Assembly (NCBI RefSeq): GCF_025698545.1
Contig: NC_068566.1
Coordinates: forward strand, 46,851,192 to 46,915,191
Reading direction: 5' to 3'
DNA: 64,000 bases
Source of the DNA: Gossypium raimondii
Taxonomy: Eukaryota > Streptophyta > Magnoliopsida > Malvales > Malvaceae
Below, piece after piece: positions 45,376 through 56,900 of this stretch. Under the pieces are notes generated by a model. That model worked only from the letters and a program-made list of their open reading frames with translations. It was not told the DNA's origin and made no database searches. Every line of letters begins with the position of its first letter. The first letter of the stretch is position 1. The translations under genes were made by a program, and so were the position numbers.

Positions 45376-45500
45376 CCTGAAAATGATTTATTGTTTGTCA
45401 GCCATGCCTTTTACAAAATCATGGGTGCCACGAGGAAGAAATAGTCGGTGCCATTAACGTCATTCTCAAGTCTCAACCAAGTCTTTTTCGACTGCGCACC
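45376..45500. repeat. Local direct duplication, copy 2
   Basis: Shares 'tgaaaatgat', 'gtcagccatgcctttt', 'catgggtgcca', 'gaggaagaa' and 'ggtgcc' with copy 1 at 44615-44760 in the same orientation and order. The divergence shows an old duplication. Confidence 0.6.
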
Positions 45501-46889
45501 AGATTAGACCTAATTTATATGGTAGAATATATATGTGAAATAATTTTATATAAAAATTTTAGTATGTGGTATAATTATATTTTATCGTCTTCAAATAATA
45601 AAATTTTGATTTAATTTTTTAAAATATAATATATATAAATTATTAAAATGGTAAATTCTTATTTTGACTCTAATAAAATTTAGATTTTTTGGCTTCCCAT
45701 GCCAATAATATCAATTGAATGGAATATTGACCCATTGATAATAAAGGTTTCAGAATTGTCGGAGTTTGTTGAAGACGAAGATGAAAATTTTCTTATAAGT
45801 TTAATTTAATATTTAAAGTTATTTTTTGGATAATATAATTTTAGCCCTGAACTTAGAAATTCAGTTTACTTTGGTATTTATGTTTTTTTGGCCCATTTGG
45901 CATTTGAATTTAATAAATAGGTCTATTTTGGTACTTAAACTGAAAAATATAAATGTTTGGTGATGTGCCACAATTAAAATTAAAAAAAATTTATATAAAA
46001 TTCTAGGTGATGATGGTGTGGTTGAGCATGTTAGGTAACCGGTTCCCATTTCAATTGGTACAACCGCTAGATCAACAATAATTAAATAAATAATTAAAAA
46101 TTCAACCTGTTTAACTGTCGCTTTTTATCCTGATTTTCAATTTTTACCTATTTTAAGTAATTTTCAAGTCAATCAGTTCAACATATTTGTTCGGACCATT
46201 ATATCGATATTCTCAACCCATTTTGATTCTTTTATTAAAATTCTTCCTGTCCCACATTTGAAATAATAATTATATAACAAAAATAAATGATGTTATAATG
46301 GATTTAAATTTAATAACAAAATTTTAATAGTACTAACAACTGAAACTGAAGTTACATTTTAAATCGAAAAAGTAAAGTGCCTAAATTCTTGAAATAAAAA
46401 TACAGAGACTAAATTTTAAATATATGATAAATATAAAGACTTAGAAACATATTTTAACTTTGTTATTTTACTTCTTTTTATAAGAACTATAATTGTTTAG
46501 GAATCGAACCCGAACGTAAATGGAAGACATAGCCGCTATATATAGGCATGATATGGCTAAAGAGGTATGAGCTATTTTAGTTTCGATTTCTTTTAAATTT
46601 GGGTTTTAATTTTAATGTAATACTTAGTGCAATACCTTAATTTTGATTTTTATTAATAGTATAGATGATATTCTAATTTTGATTTAATTCTAAAAAAGAA
46701 CTAATGTCACACTATTTTATGTTTACTGAACAATTATATTTATTAAACGCGAAAAACAACTTAATTTATTTCTTTTAAAAAATACGTACCAATGGATTAT
46801 AATCAAATTTTTATACAAATTAATGACACAAAATCAAAATTTATTTATTATATTGCATAAAAATCAGAATTTATAAATAATTTCAAGAT
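45501..46889. other. Intergenic DNA, no gene seen
   Basis: AT-rich; a 'ggttcaaac' family repeat piece occurs near 46030-46220. The frame at 45861-46049 is unsupported. Confidence 0.45.
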
Positions 46890-46897
46890 TTATCTTC

Positions 46898-48047
46898 GGG
46901 CAAAATATCAAAAAAATCCTTATTTTTTTAAAATTTACCGAAATTGGCCCGGTATTTTATTATTTACCGAAATGGGTCATTTTCCCCAAAATCGCGTTCA
47001 CGTCAGCGCGATGTCAGGGGACGTGTTAGAAAATCGCGTACACGTCAGCGCGCTTTGCTTACGTGGACACAAATCACGCCTACGAGGATGCGATTTTCTG
47101 ACACATCAGCAAAACGCGCTGACGTCCACGCGATTTGCTGACACTCCCCTGACACCGCACTGACGTGGACGCGATTTTGGAGAAAATGACCCATTCCGGT
47201 AAATAATAAAATACCGGGCCTATTTCGATAAATTTTTAAAAAATAGGGCTTTTATGTGTAATTTGCCCCTTTTTTTTGGTATTTTTCCCCTAATAATACA
47301 TATTAACGTAATATTGAAGAGTTAATTGATTAAAAAAATAAATGCAACAAATACAAAAAAGATTCAAAATAATTACCAACAAGATTTGAACCAAGGTACT
47401 AAAGCAAAAGAGCAAGCATCTTAACTAACTAAGCTAAACTAATTAATTAACATATTATAAAAATACTGTTATTATCTTAATTATATTACTTACGTTCTAA
47501 TGATTTATCGGACCTATTCCATACACGTGTCAAATCAGAAAAAATAATACAACAATTCTGTAAAAAAAATTCGGTGTTTACTTCAAATAAATAAGGAAAA
47601 TAATGATTTGAATGTTTCAAAATTCAATTTTAAACCGAAAAATCAAAATTTAGAGGTAAAAAAGGATATTTTTCGACAAAAACTACGGCAAACCGCCTTC
47701 GGCCGTTTGTCAGTGCGTAGATCTCCAAAAGTTATTCGAAATAAAAAAAAATCGTCTCAATCGGACAACCGAGCGAAAAGTTATGGCCTTTCAAATTTTT
47801 TCAAGCTAAAAAACATAAACTGTTCATGAATTATTGCTCCCACGTCAGCAAATCGCGCTTACGTGGACGCGATTTGTTGCCACGTAAGTAATCGCGCTGA
47901 CGTGGACGCGATTTGCTGACACATCCCCTGACATCGCGCTGACGTGGAATCGATTTCGGGGAAAATAGCCCATTCCGGTAAATAATAAAATACTGGGTCC
48001 ATTTCGATAAATTTTAAAAAAATAGAGCTTTTATGTGTAATTTGCCC
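46898..48047. mobile_element. 1.15-kb terminal-inverted-repeat element rich in ACGT/CGCG motifs
   Basis: The left end starts GGGCAAAATATC and the right end finishes GTAATTTGCCC. The inverted match continues over about 110 bases through 'taaaatttaccgaaat', 'ccggtattttattatttaccg', 'tgggtcattttcccc' and 'cacgtcagcgcg'. The flanks TTATCTTC (46890-46897) and TTATCTCC (48048-48055) are an 8-bp direct repeat with one mismatch. A third, internal copy of the end lies at 47160-47268, so 46898-47268 forms a smaller foldback within the whole. Subterminal DNA is full of CACGTCAGCGCG and CGCGATT words. No transposase is seen, so it is non-autonomous. Frames at 46944-47163 arise from the repeats. Confidence 0.7.
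47382..47438 (-). repeat. tRNA-like segment inside the transposable element
   Basis: On the minus strand the stretch contains a near-perfect A-box 'tagcttagttag' (fits TRGCNNAGY, then AG instead of GG) followed by 'ttaagatg', and 'ggttcaaatct' as a B-box, about 35 bases apart. These are the two internal promoter blocks of a tRNA gene. The acceptor stem does not pair well and no 3' partner is visible, so it is a decayed tRNA or the head of a tRNA-derived SINE rather than a functional tRNA gene. Confidence 0.45.
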
Positions 48048-48258
48048 TTATCTCCTTCCATATATATTTTTTAGACTTGAAATTCTTTTGGGTTTGAAAT
48101 TTATTGAGTTGGGATATTTGGCCCAATTATTTTAGATTAATTTAGCATTGGCTTAAGTATAGTAATAACGGTATTAGGTCGAATTTCTATAAATTTAGTA
48201 ATATCTCAATTTAAATATATAAATTTATAAATAAATTTGAATAGAGCTGAAGTATGAT

Positions 48259-48489
48259 AATGCGTTGCTGATTGGATCTCTTTTGGCTGGTAATGCTGTT
48301 AGTAGTAAAACGGTGGAATTACATTTGATTCATGAAATGCTACGCCAAGAATAGAAAGTTCGAGTACGTTATGTACCGAGATCTTAGAATGAAGCTGCGG
48401 ATTGCATGACCAAAGTTGCACCGACTTGCTACTTTACAATTGTTTGTTGCTCCTCCAATGACAGTGAAGGACATTTTGTTAAAAAGATT
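48259..48489 (+). pseudogene. LINE-type RNase H relic beside the PRMT7 gene
   Basis: One frame reads NALLIGSLLAGNAVSSKTVE, then LHLIHEMLRQE, a stop, KVRVRYVPRS, a stop, and NEAADCMTKVA. This is the C-terminal half of the RNase H domain of a plant L1-type retrotransposon (the 'RYVPR..NEAAD..AK' signature). Two in-frame stops (TAG) mark it as dead. It ends 162 bases before the PRMT7 start codon, so it probably lies in that gene's promoter or leader. Confidence 0.75.
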
Positions 48490-48651
48490 AAAAAACCAAA
48501 TGAGAGGACCCATTTATGATTTTTTAAAATTTGTAAAGTTGTAATTAATTAATTATTAAATTAATAATTAAACCAAATAAAAACGAAAATTGATAATTTG
48601 ATAATTAAGAGCAAAGCACCTTGCGGTCTGAAGTAAAATCAATTTCAGCTC

Positions 48652-51600
48652 ATGAACTCACTTATCTCCAAAACCCTAATTCCCCCCATTTCCCTTAGCT
48701 CCTCAACTCGTTTGACTTTGACCCCCAACTCACTGCGTCACTTCAAACTACACTTACCTCGACTCATGAGTTCCGACTCTTCCCATCGACTCTTCCAACT
48801 CAAACTCGACCCACTCACCGGAAACTCGGAATGGGTCGTCATCGAAGACAATGACGATCTCCCTGATTGTCCCAAGGAACCACTTTTAGCTACGACGTCG
48901 TATCTCGACATGCTCAACGACTCTTGCCGGAACAAAGCCTTCCGTTCAGCCATTGAAAGAACTGTAACCAAACCTTGCCACGTGCTCGACATCGGGTAAT
49001 AATTCCTCAATTTTTTTTGAAATTTATTTGATCTTTAATAAAATGATTATTAATAGGGTAATATTACTTCATATTTCCATAAAGTTTAATTTTTTAAGTT
49101 CAGGTGAACTTTAATATGCACATAGAACTTTGATTTGATGTAATTATGTTTTGATTCAATTGTATACATAAAGTTTTGATTTTGATTCAATTGTATGCAA
49201 AACTGCAAAAATTCAATAAATGTAGTATACAATTGCATAAAATTAAAGTTCATTGAATTCGAGTTTATGTGTAGTTTTGACATTAATGAAGTTGGAATGA
49301 TTATATATTGAATTGGCCATTGAAGATATTTTGCAGTGCTGGAACTGGGTTGTTGTCGATGATGGCTGCGCGAGCAATGGGATTAAATGGGACTGTAACA
49401 GCATGCGAATCTTATCTTCCAATGGCGAAGCTGATGAGGAAAGTTTTACATCGAAACAGAATGGGGAAAGCCATCAGTCTTTTTAATAAACGTTCCGATG
49501 AACTCGAAGTCGGTGTTGATATTCCTTCTCGTGCCGATGTCCTCGTGAGTATATCATTTGGTTTTGTTTTAATCGATTGTTTGCTAATGTTATTAGTGAT
49601 TGTTATCCGAAAATGTTAGTGCAGGTTAGTGAGATTTTGGACTCGGAGTTATTGGGGGAAGGGCTAATTCCGACTCTACAACATGCATACGATAAGCTCT
49701 TGGTGGAAAACCCGCTAACGGTGCCGTTCCGAGCTGTTACTTATGGCCAGGTCTTCATCTAAAGGACTTGAATTGTTAATCTATTACATGGTTTGGAGGG
49801 TCTTAGAATCTTAATTCTTTTAATTTTGTATTGTTTCCAGCTGGTTGAAAGTACATACTTGTGGAAGCTACACGATTTATCCGGTATTGAAGCAAAAGTA
49901 TCGGATGGTATTCATCTTGTTCCTACAGGCTCAGATAGTATTATACAAGTCAAATCACGACAGTATCCGATGCATTGTGATGCTATCAGGGAAGAAATAA
50001 AACTGGTAATCTCATTAATTCGTCTACCGTTTTATATACTTTCAAGAAAGTCCTTTCAATTTAATTCCTACTTAATTCAGAACTATTCCAGCTCTCAGAA
50101 CCCTTTGAAATATTTGAATTTGACTTCTGGAAACGACCAGAAAGCAATGGAGAGACCAAGGTGCAGGTCAAGGTGATTGATGACGGTAACATTCATGCCA
50201 TAGTTTCATGGTAACTATATTCATGGCTGCACTTTTGTGTCAGAAATTTTTGCTTTAAGGAACTTCGATAAATTGTGTGTGTTCGTTTTGCAGGTGGGTT
50301 CTTCAACTTGATCGTGAAGGAACAGTCTTTTATTCTACTGCCCCTAGATGGATAAATTCACCTGCTAATATAGGTTAGTCAGGTCTATAATAGAAACTAT
50401 TCTATGAGTTTATGGCCTCAATTGCTTTCTGATGCTTCATTAGGATATCGGGATTGGTGTGACCATTGGAAGCAGTGTGTTTGGTTCTTTCGAGGGAAAG
50501 GTATGTCTGTGTCCCAGGGAGAAGAGCTTCTTTTGGAAGCTAGTCATACAGAGACTAGTGTTTCATATAATCTCAATGTCCAAGTCCCTAAAAATGATAC
50601 AAGGCAGCATGATCACAACATTCGGGATTTTCAGCTGTTATTGTCTCCGGAAAGAATTGCAATCTACGGAGACAGTAAATGGCGATCATCTGTGTTGGCA
50701 GCAGTGAGAAATGCCGTAAGCTCTCCTCACACTCTCTGTTTTTGAGCGCGTGTTTACATCACCTGACTCTATTATTTGCAGTTGCAGGGAAGAGTTAACC
50801 CGTTATGTGTTGTTGTTGATGATAGCATTTTCTTAACACTTCTCGCTGCAAATCTTTCAAAAACGTCTCATGTACTATCATTGTTTCCGGGGTTGAGAGA
50901 AAAAGGAGCCCAATATTTGGAAACTGTTGTTAAGGCAAACTGTTTCTCTATGGACCGTGTAGAAGTACCTGAAAAAAGGAAACCTTGTTTGACCTTGCAC
51001 GATACTCGTGGGAAAAAGGTAATTCTTTTCCCGCTTTACCTTTCACTTACATCACATGCTCCTCGTGTACGGCTCTGATTTTGTGTATTTAATGTCACTC
51101 GACTTTTCATTTGTCCTCTGAAACACTGTTTTTGATTATGAGATTTTAACGTTCGAATACTCTCATATACAGTATTCAAACAAATTATTATTACGCTTTC
51201 TTTCACAGGTTGATATGTTGATTGGAGAACCGTATTATTATGCAAATGAAGGGATGCTTCCATGGAAGAACCTGCGGTTTTGGTACGTTCTTTTCTCAAC
51301 AGTTTCAATAATGCAACTTGTTTAAAGATCATTCGGTTTTGTTTCACAATTTAGCTTTAGCCTAAGGATGGCCAAGTCATTTATAGTCTCCCATCATAAT
51401 TTAGCTGCTTTTCATTATAAGTTTGTCAGTGAGCTCGTTTATAGAATTTCAATCATCTGTTTTTAACCTTTTGGCTCGGGTTTAGGAAGGACCGTACCTT
51501 GCTCGACCCTGTCCTTTCAGAAGATGCGTTGATAATGCCTTGTAAAGGAATCCTAAAGGCTTGTGCTATGTCTCTCCCTGTAAGTTCATACTTTCTACTC

Positions 51601-52911
51601 TGTCACCGAGAAAAGGAATAAAGAAAACACTAGACGGAACTTCTTGTCTTATTTACGATTTGTGCATGTATTTTCGTGACTACCAATCCAGGATCTTTGG
51701 AGCAGTCGCTGTTGCTTAGGTGATGTCGAAGGCTTTGACCACTCTATAGTAAACACCACCTTAGGTGCATGCGGTGAATTACCAGCACCGAAAGAGGGTC
51801 CCTTTCTTCCTTTCTCAATATGGCAATGTGGTGAAATTAAGGTAAGTGATGCATACGAAATTTGTTTTCAACAATGACAATGGATACTAATCCAACTGCA
51901 TTGAAATGTTTTAGGAGCTAAGTGAGATATTTACCATCTTAGAATTCGATTTCTCGAAACCTATAAGTTCATGTCACGGAACAGCACAGGTACACCTTTT
52001 CGAACCAACCTATATAAAGAAAAGAGTAAACTATTAGTAAACTTTTTTTCTGATTACCCAACTATTTGATTTTTTCTTTTTCTGGTCGTCAGCCGTTAAA
52101 TTACTAACGGAAAGATGACGTGGTAACTTTTAAATTTGGCATAATAGCAACTTTAACTCTCAACATTTATACATTGTTTCAATTTAGTTTTTATTCTAAA
52201 AAAAATTAACCTTCAACATTTATACATTGTAAAAAAATTATCAGCTAAATTTGATCGAAAATATACTAAAAATGGGAACACCAAAAAAATCAAATTAAAC
52301 AATGTATACATGTCGAGGGCTAAAGTTGCCATTATGCCAAATGTAAAAGTTATCATTAGCCATTTAACGGCTAGTGACAAAAAAATTTGAATAATTGGGT
52401 GACCGTTTTATAACTTCTCATTATTGGGTAACTAAAAAAGAAACTTACCAATAGTTGGGTGACGACGAATGTAATTTACCCCAGAAGAAAGCCTACACAA
52501 GTACAAAAACTAAGATGATGATGTTATTATATCCTTTCTCATAGGTTAAATTCACTGAAGGTGGTGTATGCCATGGATTTGTTCTATGGGTGGATTGGAT
52601 TATGGATACAGATAATTCTATTGTAATATCAACTGGACCAGGTACAGTTTGTATTTTTATATCTTGACCCTTACTTGAAAAGTATAATATATGTTGCACG
52701 GGATGACATTTTTGTATATTATAAATGATCAAACTTTTTGCATGTTGGTTCAGAGCATAGATATTGGAAGCAAGGGGTTAAGCTTTTGAGCAAGCCAGTT
52801 GCAGTTGGGATTAATGGATGTAATAGCAATAGTGAATATGGTTCAACCATAGTGGAAGCCTTATTCGAGCCATCGAGTAGTGAACTCATCCTTAAGCATG
52901 CTTTTCTGTGA
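48652..52911 (+). CDS. PRMT7: Protein arginine methyltransferase 7 (PRMT7 type)
   Basis: Fourteen exons, all in frame, 732 aa (Arabidopsis PRMT7 is about 720): 48652-48995, 49337-49544, 49625-49750, 49841-50005, 50092-50210, 50294-50373, 50444-50715, 50782-51018, 51209-51282, 51486-51579, 51692-51841, 51915-51989, 52545-52641, 52754-52911. Family role: transfers methyl groups from SAM to arginine, giving monomethylarginine on histones and RNA-binding proteins. Motif I is VLDIGAGTGLLSMMA (from 111), and the substrate-binding double-E loop is SEILDSELLGEG (Glu 187 and Glu 196). The second half is a degenerate methyltransferase repeat, as in all PRMT7s, ending VKFTEGGVCHGFVLWVDW and a hydrophobic C-terminus. 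The first 38 residues are Ser/Thr/Arg-rich and could be an organelle-targeting extension; a second in-frame ATG (48766, MSSDSSHRLFQLK) would give the usual cytosolic/nuclear start. All introns are GT-AG. A MITE sits in intron 12. Confidence 0.95.
52024..52482. mobile_element. MITE in PRMT7 intron 12
   Basis: A foldback of about 459 bp. The right end, complemented, reads 'ggggtaaattacattcgtcgtcacccaactatt', and the left reads 'gagtaaactattagtaaac...gattacccaactatt'. Inner paired words are 'ccgttaaat', 'aaatttggcataat', 'agcaactttaac/gcaactttagcc' and 'tatacattgtt'. It accounts for most of the 555-bp intron between exons 12 and 13. Flanks match only partly as a target duplication. Confidence 0.65.
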
Positions 52912-53983
52912 CACTTGTATCATTTGGTTTGTTGGTTTTTTGGGTTAAATTCTGCCATTAGTCTATGTATCTTACGTGAGTTGTGAATTTAATTATGTAT
53001 AATTTGGTTTTTGTATTTTTTAAATTTTAAAATTTTAGTACTATCAAAAAGTTGTTAAATTCATTAAGTTGATACTGAAACATATTATCACATTTAATGC
53101 CATATATATTTTTATATATTACTCGTAAAAAGTAAGTTGGATTTGATTGATGTCAAATTACTCACAATTTTAATAGAAAATTTTAACTAGATTTAATTAT
53201 TAATGTTTGGATTAAGATTGGAATTCAGATATTAAGAAATGCTAAGGATGAAAATTGATCAATTCAAAAATATAAAAATTAAAATTGATCAAATTATAGG
53301 ATTAAATTTATAACTTAATAGTAAAGTTCAACCTTTTCCCTCATAATTTGTGGCAAAAACTATAATAATTGTAAGTGATCTCAAGAAAATGCAATGTTTG
53401 AATTGAACTAGACCAATTGAATAAGGAGAGGTTTTGAATTGCTTTGATCAAGAATCAATACAGATCATTAAATCAGTTAAAAACAATTGATTAAACGAAT
53501 TTCTAAAATTTTTTTAATAAACAAGTTGAACCGACGAAAAGATTTAAAGAATATTGAGAAAATGTTGCATTTAACCCCCCCCCCTTCTTTTTTTGGTGCA
53601 AAAAGGAATGGCAAACTACTTATCTTCCTAGCACTATTACTCCCAAGGATAAAAGAAATATAACAAGAATCCAATTGAATCCCATGAATCTACTTATAGA
53701 CTAGACATTTCAATTTTAACTCAAAAATTAGGAAAAAAAATAAGTGATACATGTATTCCAACCCATATGCATTGTCTCCAAAATATAGTTTTAAGATAAA
53801 ATATGAAAGGAATTTTATTGAACAAGCAGAAAATTACATCAAATAACCAGTCTTATTATCAATGATACAATGTAATATAAATTGAAAATTTTGGTACCTC
53901 CATGTCAAGCATTGCAAGCAAAAATTTGTAAGGAGGTAAACCAGTATAGGTTTCAAAGTTCAAAAACAAAAAAAGAAGTGAAA
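52912..53983. other. Intergenic DNA between convergent PRMT7 and DnaJ13 genes
   Basis: About 1.07 kb separates the two stop codons. It holds a worn MITE-like repeat (52950-53330) of the family at 385-846, a 'ggttgaaccga' repeat piece (53395-53540) and an uninterrupted run of ten C (53575-53584). Both 3' untranslated regions must lie here. Confidence 0.5.
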
Positions 53984-56900
53984 TCAGACTCTGTGTGCTA
54001 TCTGGGGTATTATCAACTCCTCATAATCATCAACAGCAACCTGGTTCAGAAAATTTTCAAGATTTGTCAAACGCGCTTTTATTGCCATTCATTAAAGATG
54101 ATTTTGGATTAAGACAATTGGGAAGAGTAATTCGTTGTAGTATACCTCGTATCTTTCGCCGTGATAAGTGTACTCCACGTGCAATTGCTTAGGTTCTCCG
54201 GGGCAAGGATCACAGAAGCCCATGATACCTGACTTCTTTACACCATCATGAAGCTGTGACAAGAGGATAAACAACCAAGGTTATGCTGATGGGATTTCTA
54301 TAGTAAAAGTATTATGGATGCCCTTGTACTAGGTAGTCAGATTGCATTTTGCCTCCTTTACTAAAAAATAGGCAATTTAGTCATTGTACGTTAAATTAAA
54401 AAGCAAACTGGTCATTTCTGTTAAAGATTTCAATCCATTTCTGCCAACATGCCTTGTACCAGACAGTTACATGTAGAGAGGGCAAAATGCAATTCGACTT
54501 CTAGTACAAGGGCCTCCATAGTGCTTTTACTGATTTCTATCATAAGCACTTCTAGCAATATATGTATATATGTGTGTGCATGCGTGATATGTTGCAAACA
54601 AGCAGGATTCGAATAAACAAACCTTAAGTTGCCCTGAATCATTAACAAGGAAGTTAAGAGGTACTGTTACATCCAACACTTGTGAGGCTAACTCATCGTT
54701 TGTTTCTCTCAGCTCATCTCCTTTCTTTAAAGCTTTATGATTTCCGTAAATTGCTTTGGTAATAACGAGTCCACCTGTTTCTTGTTGCTTATTTCTTTTC
54801 CTGTTGGCTACATTCTCTAACAACTGCTGAGCTTTTGCAGCTGCTTTCCTTGCCTCTTCAACCTTTACAAAAATCGAGTAAAATTCACCTTTAAACCATT
54901 TGTTTTGGAACAAGACTAAGCTGGCTTATAAAAGTAGTGCACAAGCTGAAAATGTTTAATCTCGTAATCATTAAAAGTTATATGCACAACACTCCCTAGT
55001 AAGAAATCAAGAAATATATTAATCAAAGCATGACTAATGTATGGTAAAGGACTATACAGGTTTGCATCTCTGTTTTCATTCATGTGAGAAACACTGACCA
55101 ACGATAATACATACATAATTAGAAAGAAGTTCCATCAGAAATATACAGCAGCAGAACATTTCTAGCCTGGAGGTCATATCCCCATATCTGTGTGTCGACA
55201 CAAGTGTCAGATAGAAGTACTTCATGAAAAATGAAGAGTCCAAGCAATGTAGTTTCTAGCATCTTAAGAAACGTAATGGAAAGGCCAAAAATGAAACTAA
55301 AACTTTATGAATACCTAAAGCATTTGAGTAAACATACCTGGGTTGCAGTCCTTTCCATATTCTCTAATGCCTTCTGCTTTTCCCTCTTAAGGTAATACGG
55401 TTTAAACACAAATTTCTGCAAATGTATATATAACAATAGTTATCTAATAGCATTAAATATTTTTTTTTCAAAAGGCAGAAAATCTAGAAGCAATAGGTCG
55501 AAACTATAAGGAGAAGCATAAGTGATTACCTTCAGTATAAAGTAAATTGATGTTGGAACTACAAATGCCCCAGTAGCTAAAACAGGATTCAAATCCCTGG
55601 AAAGCAAAATCTGCATATAACAAACATAATTAACACATTGAATTGTAGGATAACTAATTCAGAATTGTAATCAATACAAGAGACCAATCTCCATTACAAA
55701 ATCCCAACAGGAAACATTAAGTTTCAGTATTCTTCCTTGCATTAAGTCTACGAACTTTTTTTTTGTTTAAATCATGCTTTACATACAAAGCACATTGCTA
55801 AATTGTTACCACACTTCAATACTCGGATCTTACACTTCAATATATCCCAAGGATATATGATTCATTTCAGATAAGTCATATACACTTCAATATATCCCAT
55901 GTAGAAAGCTCAAGTCATATACACTTGCAATGGTATCTTTTGATTTCTACTAAAATGTTGACAATTTGACAAAGCTTTCTAAATAATATCATAAAATTTA
56001 ACATCAATCTGCTGTAACTTTAAAGCATTTCATTTCAGATAACTGAAAATCATACAAGGATAGAAAATTCTATCCTATGAAATTCTACAAAAGCACAACT
56101 TCACATTCTGGATCCTACTCCAGCGAAACTCAGCACTAAAAGAAATAAGTACAACACATTCAAGTTCATGATACAAAATCAGAAATGACTCAAATATAAT
56201 ACCCTTTTGAAACACGTCAAAGGACAAGAATATTCTTACAGGAATAAGTAACTTTTGGCCTCCACGGTGCAGCTCAAATCTCCAAAAGATACCCTGTCAA
56301 CAAACAAAATGCTTAAAGATCTTGTTGTTTAACTCCTATATGACAATATCATCATACATATAAAGCAGGTCCATTTAGTTGATGGTTTTGCCATTTGCTT
56401 TGTCAAATAAAAAATTTTGAGAAGAGAGAAAAATAGAAAAAGGACCAGCCAAATGGAATCTTAAAAAGTTGCGATGACACAACAGGTGCCAACAAAATAA
56501 AATCCTTTGATTGGTTGCAGGTACGCAACATTTTTTCATAGCTATATTTATAAGTAAGATACAAAATATGTCATTATAATTTGTGGAATCCCTTTGCGTT
56601 AAGACAGATGCAATTACCCGAATTCCAATTGTATACAACATGCGAACAGTGCTAAAATCAGACACTTTCCTCCCACCACCAACTTCAACCTCAAGAGCGG
56701 CGCTGGAGAAAAAAATCAGCAGTAAGTGCAAAGCCTTAAGCTTAGCAGTTATGATCAAATGCTTTGTAAATTTGCTTAACATGTAATGATAATCAAATTG
56801 ATCACTTGGACTATGATTGAAGTTATGCCTCAACAACTTCTCTGAACTTCTGGACAAATTATGAGAAAATGAATGAGCGTATATATGCTAGCAACTATGC

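Noticed and set aside
46944..47163. Two overlapping basic open frames
   Set aside because: They lie wholly within the terminal inverted repeats of the transposable element and are made of the repeated CACGTCAGCGCG words.
54095..54146. Read-through end of DnaJ13 exon 12 into [17 protein letters not shown]
   Set aside because: A standard GT donor follows exon 12, and splicing to 54040 gives [18 protein letters not shown], which matches the expected family C-terminus.
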